From positions 1 to 31,826 of the IMG/VR virus record IMGVR_UViG_3300013006_000088: 31,826 nt of DNA, one strand, 5' to 3'. Numbering within the stretch: the first letter of the stretch is position 1; the number at the start of each line of letters is the position of its first letter. The translations under genes were made by a program, and so were the position numbers. The DNA comes from a virus. Positions 1 to 9,080 of the stretch are shown in pieces. The notes under the pieces are model-generated. The model was given only the letters and a program-made list of their open reading frames with translations, ran no database searches and had not been told where the DNA came from.

Positions 1-1182
1 GGCGGTGCGGCTATTAACACCAGCGGAACGCAGTCTGGCATTCAGACTATATCTCCTAGAGGTATTGATATTGTTCAATTAGGCGGCGCATCAGATTGCC
101 CAACTATTCAAAACTTCATTTTTGTTGCTGACGTAAGCCGGTTTGTGTTTGCGTTTGGATGTAACGACTACAGCAGTACAGTCCAAGATCCTATGTTGAT
201 TCGCTGGTCTGACCAAGAATCTGTAACAAACTGGACACCATCAGCCACAAACCAAGCCGGTAGTATCCGCCTGTCCCACGGCTCAGAGATTATTACTTGC
301 GTACAGACCCGCCAAGAGATTGTGGTTTGGACTGACTCATCTTTGTATTCACTCCAATATCAAGGCCCGCCAGCAGTTTGGTCTAGTCAGCTTCTAGGAG
401 ACAACATCTCCATCATCGGCCCTAATGCGGCTGTTGTTGCATCTGGCGTGATTTACTGGATGGGCGTAGATAAATTCTATAAGTACGATGGTCGCACTCA
501 AACTTTGCGTTGCGATCTGCTCCGTCATATCTACCAAGACATTAACTTAGCGCAGGCATCTCAAGTGTTTGCTGGGACTAACGAAGGCTTTAACGAAGTC
601 TGGTGGTTTTATTGTTCTGCTACTAGCTCTGCCATTGACCTGTACACAATCTATAACTACGCAGAAGATGTCTGGTCTTATGGGACACTGGCCCGTACAG
701 CATGGCTTGATTCAGGACTGCGTAATTACCCACTAGCCGCTACATACTCTTATAACCTTGTTGACCATGAGCAGGGTAATGACGATAACGTAAGCGGTAC
801 ACCGGCGGCTATTTCTGCCATCATTGGTTCTGCCGAGTTTGACATTGACGATGGCGATCACTTTGGCTTTGTCTGGAGAATGCTCCCAGATATTACATTC
901 CGTGGGTCAGATGCGGCATCTCCTCAAGTCACCATGACACTGATCCCCATGCAGAACTCAGGCTCTGGATATAACAATCCTATCTCTGTAGGCGGTAACT
1001 CAAGTGCTACAGTAACCCGTACATCTACCTCAGTGATTGAGCAGTTTACGGGTCAGGTGTACGTCAGGGTGCGAGGCCGTCAGATGATTATTCAAATTGA
1101 ATCTAATCAACTAGGATGTGCTTGGCAGTTGGGTTCACCTCGTATTGACATTAAACAAGATGGTCGCAGAGGTAACACATGA
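1..1182 (+). CDS. Tail nozzle/DNA-stabilisation-like virion protein, 5' end cut by window edge
   Basis: The frame is open from base 1 to a TGA at 1180-1182, giving 393 visible codons, so the true start lies outside the window. A GTG at 145 is not a likely start because coding continues upstream without a break. The protein has no low-complexity sequence. It is rich in beta-strand-like Trp/Tyr/Ser segments such as IRWSDQESVTNWTP and VYVRVRGRQMIIQIES. This pattern is typical of phage tail-tube or nozzle proteins (T7 gp12 or P22 gp10 type), in which a beta-propeller-like fold closes the portal channel. The fold assignment is inferred from resemblance, not from a catalytic motif. It is the first visible gene of the late operon and overlaps the next gene by ATGA. 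Confidence 0.6.
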   Translation, partial: GGAAINTSGTQSGIQTISPRGIDIVQLGGASDCPTIQNFIFVADVSRFVFAFGCNDYSSTVQDPMLIRWSDQESVTNWTPSATNQAGSIRLSHGSEIITCVQTRQEIVVWTDSSLYSLQYQGPPAVWSSQLLGDNISIIGPNAAVVASGVIYWMGVDKFYKYDGRTQTLRCDLLRHIYQDINLAQASQVFAGTNEGFNEVWWFYCSATSSAIDLYTIYNYAEDVWSYGTLARTAWLDSGLRNYPLAATYSYNLVDHEQGNDDNVSGTPAAISAIIGSAEFDIDDGDHFGFVWRMLPDITFRGSDAASPQVTMTLIPMQNSGSGYNNPISVGGNSSATVTRTSTSVIEQFTGQVYVRVRGRQMIIQIESNQLGCAWQLGSPRIDIKQDGRRGNT

Positions 1183-1520
1183 TTGTTATTTCTGACTTTG
1201 AGATCAATCAGGTAGCCGCACCTAACCTACCGCTGTCTCCGTTTGAGTATGACAGGCTGTATGTCGATCAGCTAAACAACGTGCTTCGCCTGTACTTTAA
1301 CAGAGTTGATGCTATTTTGAACCAGCTAAAGACAGATGAGATCATCCCAGCCTTGACTAACTACACAGTGGCAACGTTGCCAAGCGCGGTTACATCTGGC
1401 AAGGGCGCGAGGTCTTTTGTTACTGATGCTTTGGCTCCTGTATTTGGAGCAACCGTTGCGAGTGGTGGCGCTACTGCTACGCCCGTATACTCTGACGGAA
1501 CGAATTGGAAGGTTGGATAA
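1179..1520 (+). CDS. Small tail-associated virion protein (113 aa)
   Basis: The start overlaps the upstream stop (ATGA), indicating translational coupling. The N-terminal half (about residues 20-60) looks helical: FEYDRLYVDQLNNVLRLYF. The C-terminal half ends with a Gly/Ala/Thr-rich module (LPSAVTSGKGARSFVTDALA, then PVYSDGTNWKVG). Similar C-terminal modules are common at the ends of phage tail, fibre and baseplate proteins. The role is probably structural, perhaps as an adaptor in the tail. No enzyme motif is visible. Its stop codon overlaps the next start as TAATG. Confidence 0.65.
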   Translation: MIVISDFEINQVAAPNLPLSPFEYDRLYVDQLNNVLRLYFNRVDAILNQLKTDEIIPALTNYTVATLPSAVTSGKGARSFVTDALAPVFGATVASGGATATPVYSDGTNWKVG

Positions 1521-4500
1521 TGGCATTAGACCCGAACACCGCAGCATCTCTTGCTCAAGCATACGAGCAAGGTGACTTTGACCAAGTAAATAATATCTTG
1601 GGTGGCGGGGGCATTAGTGCAAACGATGTTCAAAGTTACTTTAACTTTAACAAATCTCAGATGTCGGATTTAGGAAGCGCTGGAATTAACTTTGCGCCAG
1701 CTCCTACAGAAATTGATTATTTTGCGCAACAGTTTGCTCCAGATAGTTATGCTGACGTTTTATCTGCTGTATCTGGTGGTGGGGGGTCTGTTTTAGAAGA
1801 TACCTCAACTTTTAATGATAGTGGAGCCACTGCTGTCTACCAACCGCCAGAAACGTCAACTGGGTTCAAGGCTTCTGGAAGCTCTGGTGATTACGAGGTT
1901 GAGCCTCCTCCGCCGGAAGACCCCACAAAAATAACCCCCCCGCCCATCCCTATTCGTACTTTTACGGATACCGTTAAGACCCCTACCGGAATAGCGTCTT
2001 TACCTATTACAAACACGGTGGCTGCGGCTGCAACTACGCCAAATAAACCCTCAGACACAGACATTGTTAAGTTTCTTACTGATAACCCAAAAATAACCGA
2101 TGCAGAAATTGCTAGGATTATGGATAGCACTGGGTTAAGACCAGAAGATATTGCACGAGCCACAAACAGTAAAGTAGAAGATGTAACCGCTAGGTACGAG
2201 GCAGTAACTCCAACTGCGCCCGCTGCACCCGCCGCTCCTACAACTACGCCTGCTAGTGCTGTTACTCCACCAGCAGACACTACTGCCGCATCCGACAAAA
2301 TAAAACAACAAATCCTTGGTCAAGGCATAACCAGCAAATGGTCTGGTGAAGGGTTTGGCTCGGCTGAAGCCAATGCTGCGGATATGGCTAAGATCATGGC
2401 CGGAATCGGTATCACAGACATTAAACAGTTTGGTAGGGTTCCTATTCTTGAACAAGCCGTAGTGAAACAAGGTTACAACGGTCAAGCCGCTCAACAAGAT
2501 GAAGATGGTAACTACTTCATTGTTCAACCTTCTGGTGAGTATGACAGTGAAGGTAATCAGATTTCTACAAGAGTTAATGTAGATCCATCTAAATTAGAAA
2601 AAGTATACGGGACTTACCAAAATTTAAGCGGTAACCCTGAAGAAGTTTCAAGTTTTGTTGCTGTTGACCCATCTAAAGTAATTACAAAAGATGGCGTGTC
2701 AATGGTTCAAACCGGCACTACTTTTGGCAATAAAGAAACTGGTCAAGCTGTACCAAACACTTATAGCGAACGCCAACAAGGAAACTTCTTTGGTGGAACC
2801 TTTGCGGGTAAAGGTAACACTGGCTATGGTGTCCAGTTTGATGCGCAAGGTAACCCCATCTTTTACACACAAGGCGCGTCCTCAAATGACCTAGCCAACA
2901 TCATGAAGGATCTGGGCCCTATTGGGCAGATCGGCTTGGCTATTGCAACTGGTGGTTTATCTATCCCACAGCAGATTGCCGCGAACATGGCAATTCAAGT
3001 GCTCAGTGGTAAGGATATTGGTGATGCCATAAAAAGTGCCGCAATTAGCTTTGCAGGTTCTCAAATTCCCGGCATGGATTTTATGTCAGATGGTGCTTCG
3101 TTTATTAAAGACCTTGGCCTATCACCTGATCTTACAAAAACCTTAACCAGTTCTTTCCAAAATGCCGCAGTCTCTGCTGGTACTGCGTTACTTAGTGGGC
3201 AAGATGTTGGCGAAGCGATGATTCGTGGTGCTACTACTGGCGGTGTTAACGGCGCTGTTAACTCTTTATTAGGTAACATTGAAGGGTTTGGAGATCTAAC
3301 TGCTAACCAAAAGAAAATAGTTACTAATGCCGTAACTGGTGTAATTTCAGGTAAACCTTTAGATCAGATTGTTATTAACAGTGCTATTGCCGCAGCTAAT
3401 AATGCCGTTAAAGAAGCAAAAACAACTAATGTTTCTGACGGTTCAGATGTAATTAGTACATTACAGAATGCTGGATTAACTGAAGATCAATTGGCTGATG
3501 CAAATTTATTTGGAACTGGTGAAAAGTTAACAGTATCTGCTGATGCTCAAGGTATTATTGATGAATTAGCCGCTATTAAACCTGATGAGTTAGCTTTTGT
3601 TGGGCCTGCTTCTGGACTTGGTAGTGCCGCTGCAACGCAAACTGCCGCATTGTTACAACGTGCTGCCGCTACTCCAGCGGGGCAAGAGGCTTTAAGACAG
3701 GCCGCTACTGTTAGTACTACTGTCCGTGATGCACTCATAGCTTCAGGTGTATTTACTGCCGCTGGCTTAACATCTTTTATTGCTGGTAATCAATTAGTAC
3801 CGGCTAAGATTAATACTGTTACTCAAACTACCAACAGTGATTTAGTAAATCAGATTCCTACTGACACTATTGCGGGTATATTAAATAAGACTGTTACACC
3901 CACAACAGCAGTTCAGACCGCAACAGTACAACCTAATACACAAGTAGCTACTACAGCACCAACTACTTATGTAGTACAGCCCGGTGATTACACAGATACC
4001 ACTGAAGTTGTCCAACCTTGGCAGTCAATAAACCCAACAACTCAAGTAGCCCAGCCTGATGCCAGTCGTTTCGCCTCTATGCTTGGAGTAAATGTAGATA
4101 CTGCGACTAATTTATTAAGAATATATCCCTCATTATTTGGTGAGGATGAATCATTTACACCTGCTGATATTGAGAAAATGACGAGTACAGATATTCGTCT
4201 AATGCAGAGTGCTGGTGGTGGAGCAGACGATAATATTATTACTCAGAAACCTTCTAATAATACTGTTGTTGCTAGAGATTCTGAAGGTCAGCCAATTACT
4301 TATGGTGATTTAGTTAATATTATTGGAAGTAATAAAGTTACTACTCAGCCTACTGTTCAAGCTACAACTACAACGCAGCCAACAGTTACAGTAAGTCCAA
4401 CAACATCACCAACTGTAACTACAGAAGCTACAACTTCACCAACCGCAACTACAAGAGCTACAACATCGCCAACTACGTTTATTACTACAGAGGTTACAAC

Positions 4501-5536
4501 TACACCTACTACTTCAACAACTACCAAGCCTACTACTGTTGTTACTACAGAAACTACTCCTACTACTGAAGTTACTACTAAAGTTACTCCTACTACTGAA
4601 ACTACAACTAAACCAACGACAGCAACGCAAACAACTGTTGAGCCAACGACTTCAACTCAAACAACTACAAAACCAACTACGGCTACGCAAACTACAACTA
4701 CGCCAACTGCCGCTACTCAGACTACGACAACTCCAACGACGGCCACGCAAACAACTACAAAACCAACAACTGCGACCCAGACTACAACTACCCCTACAGC
4801 CGCAACGCAGACTACTACTACTCCAACCACAGCTACGCAGACAACAACAACCCCAACTACTGCGACTCAGACAACTACAACTCCGACAACCGCAACTCAA
4901 ACAACGGTTACGCCTACTACAGCAACACAAACTACCACCACTCCAACGACTGCCACCCAGACAACGACTACACCTACAACAGCAACACAAACCACTGTTG
5001 AGCCAACAACTGCTACACAAACAACTACAACGCCTACTCCTACCGTAACAGTTACTCAGACTCCAACTCCAACTGCAACAGTTACTCAAACTCCAACGCC
5101 TACAGCAACAGTTACTCAAACTCCAACAGCAACAGTTACAACGACACCAACCCCAACAACTACGCCAACAGTTACAGTCAAACCAACGGTTACTGTAAAA
5201 CCAACGCAAACTACAACTACACCTGATGTTTCTATGCCTCAGGCACAGGCAACTGCCGCCGCCCTAGGTATTCCTGCCTTGGCTAATGTGTTCTATTACG
5301 GCAAAGAGTTTGGGTCTAAGAAGCAAAAACTTAATGAAAAAGGTGAGTTGATTGATGAGGACTACAAACCCCTAAGTGTTACCAAAGCGGGAGCAGAGGG
5401 AGAACTTATGGAAGAGATTGCCGAAGAGAAGAAAACAAAGGAAAATAACACCGATGACGCACTTGATTTGGTCTTAGGTAAATCCAGTGATTCAATGTCG
5501 TTTGACGACTTACTTAATATTGTGAAGGGAGCCTAA
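1520..5536 (+). CDS. Large Thr/Pro-repeat virion protein (1338 aa)
   Basis: I chose the ATG at 1520. It overlaps the previous stop (TAATG) and has an AAGG ribosome site 7 bases upstream; a TTG at 1505 in frame is less likely. Visible parts, in order: an acidic, Pro-rich N-terminus; a helical module at about residues 178-230 (KITDAEIARIMDSTGLRPED) that recurs in the next gene; a long Gly/Ala/Ser-rich middle with helical stretches such as GPIGQIGLAIATGGLSIPQQ; a Thr-rich tract from about residue 950; 14 tandem 10-residue repeats (consensus TTTTPTTATQ); then shorter TPTPTATVTQ repeats; and a charged C-terminus ending in FDDLLNIVKGA. The Thr/Pro tract would be extended, like a stalk or mucin. The protein is presumably a virion component because of its place in the late operon. 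No enzyme domain is recognised. Fibre stalk and internal ejected protein are both possible. Confidence 0.7.
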   Translation: MALDPNTAASLAQAYEQGDFDQVNNILGGGGISANDVQSYFNFNKSQMSDLGSAGINFAPAPTEIDYFAQQFAPDSYADVLSAVSGGGGSVLEDTSTFNDSGATAVYQPPETSTGFKASGSSGDYEVEPPPPEDPTKITPPPIPIRTFTDTVKTPTGIASLPITNTVAAAATTPNKPSDTDIVKFLTDNPKITDAEIARIMDSTGLRPEDIARATNSKVEDVTARYEAVTPTAPAAPAAPTTTPASAVTPPADTTAASDKIKQQILGQGITSKWSGEGFGSAEANAADMAKIMAGIGITDIKQFGRVPILEQAVVKQGYNGQAAQQDEDGNYFIVQPSGEYDSEGNQISTRVNVDPSKLEKVYGTYQNLSGNPEEVSSFVAVDPSKVITKDGVSMVQTGTTFGNKETGQAVPNTYSERQQGNFFGGTFAGKGNTGYGVQFDAQGNPIFYTQGASSNDLANIMKDLGPIGQIGLAIATGGLSIPQQIAANMAIQVLSGKDIGDAIKSAAISFAGSQIPGMDFMSDGASFIKDLGLSPDLTKTLTSSFQNAAVSAGTALLSGQDVGEAMIRGATTGGVNGAVNSLLGNIEGFGDLTANQKKIVTNAVTGVISGKPLDQIVINSAIAAANNAVKEAKTTNVSDGSDVISTLQNAGLTEDQLADANLFGTGEKLTVSADAQGIIDELAAIKPDELAFVGPASGLGSAAATQTAALLQRAAATPAGQEALRQAATVSTTVRDALIASGVFTAAGLTSFIAGNQLVPAKINTVTQTTNSDLVNQIPTDTIAGILNKTVTPTTAVQTATVQPNTQVATTAPTTYVVQPGDYTDTTEVVQPWQSINPTTQVAQPDASRFASMLGVNVDTATNLLRIYPSLFGEDESFTPADIEKMTSTDIRLMQSAGGGADDNIITQKPSNNTVVARDSEGQPITYGDLVNIIGSNKVTTQPTVQATTTTQPTVTVSPTTSPTVTTEATTSPTATTRATTSPTTFITTEVTTTPTTSTTTKPTTVVTTETTPTTEVTTKVTPTTETTTKPTTATQTTVEPTTSTQTTTKPTTATQTTTTPTAATQTTTTPTTATQTTTKPTTATQTTTTPTAATQTTTTPTTATQTTTTPTTATQTTTTPTTATQTTVTPTTATQTTTTPTTATQTTTTPTTATQTTVEPTTATQTTTTPTPTVTVTQTPTPTATVTQTPTPTATVTQTPTATVTTTPTPTTTPTVTVKPTVTVKPTQTTTTPDVSMPQAQATAAALGIPALANVFYYGKEFGSKKQKLNEKGELIDEDYKPLSVTKAGAEGELMEEIAEEKKTKENNTDDALDLVLGKSSDSMSFDDLLNIVKGA
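4601..5020 (+). repeat. 14 x 30-bp in-frame tandem repeat (10-residue TTTTPTTATQ units)
   Basis: Fourteen consecutive 30-base units each encode ten residues of the form TT(T/V)(T/K/E)PT(T/A)(A/S)TQ. At DNA level the units differ mostly at third codon positions (aca/act/acg/acc), so the protein repeat is better conserved than the DNA. A second, shorter Thr/Pro/Val repeat (TPTPTATVTQ) follows to about 5130. The array lies wholly inside the large virion gene, has no unique spacers and is not CRISPR. Confidence 0.9.
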
Positions 5537-5537
5537 G

Positions 5538-6596
5538 ATGGATGATTATGGACAAGACTTTGGTTACAGCGATACCACAGAAGAGATCCCTAGCTGGATG
5601 GGTGGCAACCGAGAACTGGAAACTGGAAACTGGTACTCTGGTTTAAATGAAGCCAACTCAGGTACTAACCTTGAGTCAATGGCTGGTTACACATTTAAAG
5701 ATGGAGTATGGACTTCTCCACAGGGACTTACTTTTGATACAAAAACTAATACAGGATCATTAGCCGACCTCTTTAAAAATGGTGGAATTGGCAGTGTATT
5801 AGGTATTGCGGGAGCTGCTGGTTTAGCTCAACAACTAATGGGCGGTAGCGGTGGTGGTTATGCAGGATATCAAGGTGGTATACCCAGATACACAGCCCAG
5901 CGTACCCAATATGCTTTACCAGTTACACCATTACCTGCTGATCAGCGAGCTAAAGTAACTGACGCATCTATTAAAAACTTTGTAAATCAAGAAGGTTTGG
6001 GTGCTGATCGTGTAGCCAGAGCTATGGTCAAATATGGCATTACGCCTGAACGCATGGCTGGAATTACTTCTTTGCCAGTAGCTGACATTGCAAGTAGATA
6101 CCGTGAAGCTCTTGGCCCTAACCAGTCTCTGGCTAATCCAATTTATGGAACGCCTGGTCGTCGTCCTGGATCTGGCGGTATTACATACTTTAGTCCTATG
6201 CAGTACAACGTTGTTCCTACTGTTGCTCCTACAACTGTTCCAACTACAGTAGCAACTGAACCCACAACTCAACCTACAGTTGTAGCGGCTGGTGGTGGAA
6301 TGATGCATGGTGGCATTTCAAGTTTGGGAGGATACTCCGATGGTGGTCAGTTATTGCGTGGCCCTGGAGATGGTGTATCTGACAACATCCCTGCAACCAT
6401 TGGCAACAAACAACCTGCCCGTCTTGCTGATGGTGAGTTTGTTGTGCCTGCTCGTATTGTTTCTGAACTTGGTAATGGTTCAACCGAGGCAGGAGCACGT
6501 AAACTCTATGCCATGATGGATCGTATTAAGAAGACACGAGCCAAGGCTAAAAACATTGCAGCTAATACCAAAGCTGATAAACATCTTCCCGCTTAA
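5538..6596 (+). CDS. Virion protein with C-terminal DGEFVVPA module (352 aa)
   Basis: Starts one base after the upstream stop, with AGGGAG 9 bases before the ATG. The middle (about residues 140-196) repeats the helical module of the preceding large protein. Next comes a short Thr/Pro/Val linker like the Thr tract upstream. The C-terminal 90 residues carry a module I recognise from aquatic phage virion proteins: GPGDGVSDNIPATIG, then ARLADGEFVVPARIVSELGN, then GARKLYAMMDRI. A basic tail follows (KKTRAKAKNIAANTK). The function of this module is unknown to me. The gene order and shared module suggest it assembles with the 1338-residue protein. No signal peptide is visible; Gly-rich segments at about 95-125 could be membrane-active. 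Confidence 0.7.
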   Translation: MDDYGQDFGYSDTTEEIPSWMGGNRELETGNWYSGLNEANSGTNLESMAGYTFKDGVWTSPQGLTFDTKTNTGSLADLFKNGGIGSVLGIAGAAGLAQQLMGGSGGGYAGYQGGIPRYTAQRTQYALPVTPLPADQRAKVTDASIKNFVNQEGLGADRVARAMVKYGITPERMAGITSLPVADIASRYREALGPNQSLANPIYGTPGRRPGSGGITYFSPMQYNVVPTVAPTTVPTTVATEPTTQPTVVAAGGGMMHGGISSLGGYSDGGQLLRGPGDGVSDNIPATIGNKQPARLADGEFVVPARIVSELGNGSTEAGARKLYAMMDRIKKTRAKAKNIAANTKADKHLPA

Positions 6597-6604
6597 GGAC
6601 TAAC

Positions 6605-7519
6605 ATGGCAACCTCATATCCAGCCGCTGGCACTTCTTCCCAATCTACTCTATCCGAGTATGCAGGCCCATATGTAACGGGAATGCTTGGGAAAGCTCAA
6701 GCTATTTCTGAACAGCCTTATTCTGTTTATCAAGGCCCGATGACGGCTGGTGAATCCTCATTACAGAGCAATGTATTTAAAGGTTTGGGGGAATTAAGTT
6801 TTCCTAGCCAATTGGGTCAGACATTCAGTTCTAGTGGTGCATATACGCCACCAGCTATGTCACAAAATACTTTTGCTAATCAACCTATTGGCATGGGTGC
6901 TGGTGCTCCTATGGGAGGTGGTATTGCTGGTTTAAGTAGTGGAACTTCTACTGGTACTACTAGTGGTACTACTCCACCATTAGGTATGGCTTCTCAATAC
7001 ATGAACCCATACTTGCAGTCAGTTCTTCAGCCTCAGTTAGAAGAACTGCGCCGTCAGTCTCAAATGAATATGCAACCTAGCATGGCTAAGCTGACCCAAG
7101 CTGGTGGCTATGGTGGTGGTCGTCAAGCTATTATGGAATCTGAAGCTAACCGAAATTTGTTGCAAGCACAAAACCAAGCTATTGGTACAGGATACGCTAG
7201 TGCTTACGACAAAGCTATGCAACAGTTTAATACTGAGCAAGGTCAAGCCAAGACTTTGGCTGACATGATGAGTGGTGCTGGCGCACAACAGCGCGGTATT
7301 GAGCAAGAAGGTATTAGTGCTGACTACAATGAGTTCTTAGCTCAACGTGACTACCCACAAAAGATGTTGCAGTTCCAACAGTCTATGCTTCAAGGTCTGC
7401 CAATCTCTACAGTTTCTACCAGTCCAGCTTCTATGACTGGTTTGGGTTCATTGCAGTCTACAGTAGGTACACTAGGATCTACATACGACTTGCTTAAGAA
7501 ACTTAAAGTTATCGAATAA
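6605..7519 (+). CDS. Gln/Gly-rich virion protein, aquatic-phage type (304 aa)
   Basis: An ATG at 6605 follows AAGGA. The N-terminus (SSQSTLSEYAGPYVTGMLGK) and the central segment MNPYLQSVLQPQLEELRRQ, followed by GGYGGGRQAIMESEANRNLL, are hallmarks of a protein found repeatedly in marine and freshwater podovirus contigs. The second half is predicted long helix (Gln-rich, 150-260). A Ser/Thr/Gly spacer lies at about 95-130. It is likely a tail or internal core component, judged from operon position and composition. No catalytic motif is seen. Confidence 0.65.
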   Translation: MATSYPAAGTSSQSTLSEYAGPYVTGMLGKAQAISEQPYSVYQGPMTAGESSLQSNVFKGLGELSFPSQLGQTFSSSGAYTPPAMSQNTFANQPIGMGAGAPMGGGIAGLSSGTSTGTTSGTTPPLGMASQYMNPYLQSVLQPQLEELRRQSQMNMQPSMAKLTQAGGYGGGRQAIMESEANRNLLQAQNQAIGTGYASAYDKAMQQFNTEQGQAKTLADMMSGAGAQQRGIEQEGISADYNEFLAQRDYPQKMLQFQQSMLQGLPISTVSTSPASMTGLGSLQSTVGTLGSTYDLLKKLKVIE

Positions 7520-7528
7520 GGATAAAAA

Positions 7529-9079
7529 ATGAATCTCGTTCAAGTACAAGAGCGTTTAAAGGATATGCCTACACAGGTAATCATGTCCTATGCCAACGGC
7601 ATGAACCCAGAGGTTCCTCCTTATTTGGCTTTAGGTGAACTAAACCGTCGCAAACAGATGGAGCAGAAAGCGGCTCAACCTCCCCAAGGAACTGTTAAAG
7701 AAAACATTGAACAGCAGATGGGTGTAATGCAGTTGCAGGCGGCTAAGCAAAAGCAAATGGCTCAGCAGATGGCACAGCAGGGTGCTGAAGCTCAGATGCC
7801 TGTACCGCCTGGTATTCCTCAACCTCAAGACCAGCCTCAAATGGAAGACTCTGGAGTAGCTGGACTGCCTATGCCAGAGATGAACTTTGGCTCTGGTGGA
7901 ATTGTTGCTTTTGCTAATTTAGAAGGTAATCAACTTGTTGAAGATGAAGAGAAACGTAAGATTCAAAGAATAGCTCTTCAAAATCAAACGAAAGTACCTA
8001 ATCCTATATTGCCAGAGCCTGTAGACCCAGTAGCTGTGTTGTCTCAACGGGCTATGCAAGCTCCTGAAGAACTGCCAAATCGTGAAGCTATGATGGCTGA
8101 AGCGGTTAAGACAGATCCTTATCTTAATAAGATGCCTGGCCAAAAACTAGAGACTGGCATTGCTGGTCTTCGTCAGGGTTATGGAAAACAGCAAGAAACT
8201 TTTGATAAGAATGAGGAAGCAGCAGCTCGTGCGGCTTTGTGGAAAGGTTTGATTGAAGGCGGTGAGTCTACTCGTGGCATTAGAGGCGGTGGTCTTAGAG
8301 GCTTGGGTACTGGTGCTGGTAAGTCTTTCCTTGAGTCTATGGAAGGCGCTCGTACTCGTGAGATGGCTCAGCAAAACTTAGTCAATGAGCGTAACTTCAA
8401 CCTTACTAAGATGGAAGATGAGTTGGAGAAGTCTCGCATTGCTACCTCACAGGGTCGCTTTAACGATGCTTACAACGCTAAGATCAAGGCAGCTGAGTTC
8501 AAACAAAATGCTCAGAAGAATGCTAATGATTTGCTTGGTACAAGTGCTCAGATTAAAGGTCGTTCTGATCTTGAGAAAGATCGTCAACTCTTTGAAGCTG
8601 GTGAAGGTGTTAAGAAGCGCGACTTTGAGGCTGGTGAAAACACTAAGAGGTATGCTAATGATGTGGCACTGGAAAAGATTCGTCAATCTGCTCCGCCAGC
8701 AATGGTTAAGGAGTTTGATGACTATATTAAACGAGCTAAAACAGATCCTTCTAATGCAAACAAAACTGATTACGAACTGTATAAGCAGTGGGCTGAAGAC
8801 AAGCAGGGTACAACACCAGAGTTGAAACGTGCGGCCTTAATTCAAAAAGCCATAGACTCTTATGGTAAGTTAGATATCATGGCTGAGAAGCGTCTTGCTG
8901 CGCAAGGAATTGATACGGTTGAAAAGTACATTGATTTCTATGTCAGCAAATCAGGTAAAGTAAATGAAGGCAGTGGAGATACACCACCTATTAGTGCTTT
9001 GAAAGAAGGTGAGAAAACAACCTTTGCAAATGGACAAGTCTGGACATTAGAAAACGGCAAACCAAAACAGGTGAAATAA
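7529..9079 (+). CDS. Helical internal-virion-like protein (516 aa)
   Basis: The N-terminus (VQERLKDMPTQVIMSYANGM, then NPEVPPYLALGELNRRKQME) matches a conserved opening I recognise from aquatic phage proteins next to polyvalent ejection proteins. It is followed by Gln-rich helix (60-110), a Pro-rich bend, and long charged helix (about 270-400). A Gly-rich stretch, GGGLRGLGTGAGKSFLES, lies at about 255-272; its GAGKS resembles a Walker A core by chance, with no Walker B. Residues 340-370 carry a GEGVKKRDFEAGENTKR-type near-repeat. An ejected core protein is the most plausible role. It is separated from the next gene by one base. Confidence 0.65.
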   Translation: MNLVQVQERLKDMPTQVIMSYANGMNPEVPPYLALGELNRRKQMEQKAAQPPQGTVKENIEQQMGVMQLQAAKQKQMAQQMAQQGAEAQMPVPPGIPQPQDQPQMEDSGVAGLPMPEMNFGSGGIVAFANLEGNQLVEDEEKRKIQRIALQNQTKVPNPILPEPVDPVAVLSQRAMQAPEELPNREAMMAEAVKTDPYLNKMPGQKLETGIAGLRQGYGKQQETFDKNEEAAARAALWKGLIEGGESTRGIRGGGLRGLGTGAGKSFLESMEGARTREMAQQNLVNERNFNLTKMEDELEKSRIATSQGRFNDAYNAKIKAAEFKQNAQKNANDLLGTSAQIKGRSDLEKDRQLFEAGEGVKKRDFEAGENTKRYANDVALEKIRQSAPPAMVKEFDDYIKRAKTDPSNANKTDYELYKQWAEDKQGTTPELKRAALIQKAIDSYGKLDIMAEKRLAAQGIDTVEKYIDFYVSKSGKVNEGSGDTPPISALKEGEKTTFANGQVWTLENGKPKQVK

Positions 9080-9080
9080 G

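Noticed and set aside
4601-5020. CRISPR-like periodic 30-base repeats
   Set aside because: Units are contiguous with no spacers, differ at third codon positions and are in frame within a virion gene.
4652-5209. Minus-strand ORF rich in Cys, Ser and Arg
   Set aside because: It is the antisense of the Thr repeat; the composition follows from the repeat and there is no ribosome site.
8325-8345. Walker A-like GAGKS in the 516-residue protein
   Set aside because: No preceding strand, no Walker B and a Gly-rich context; likely chance.
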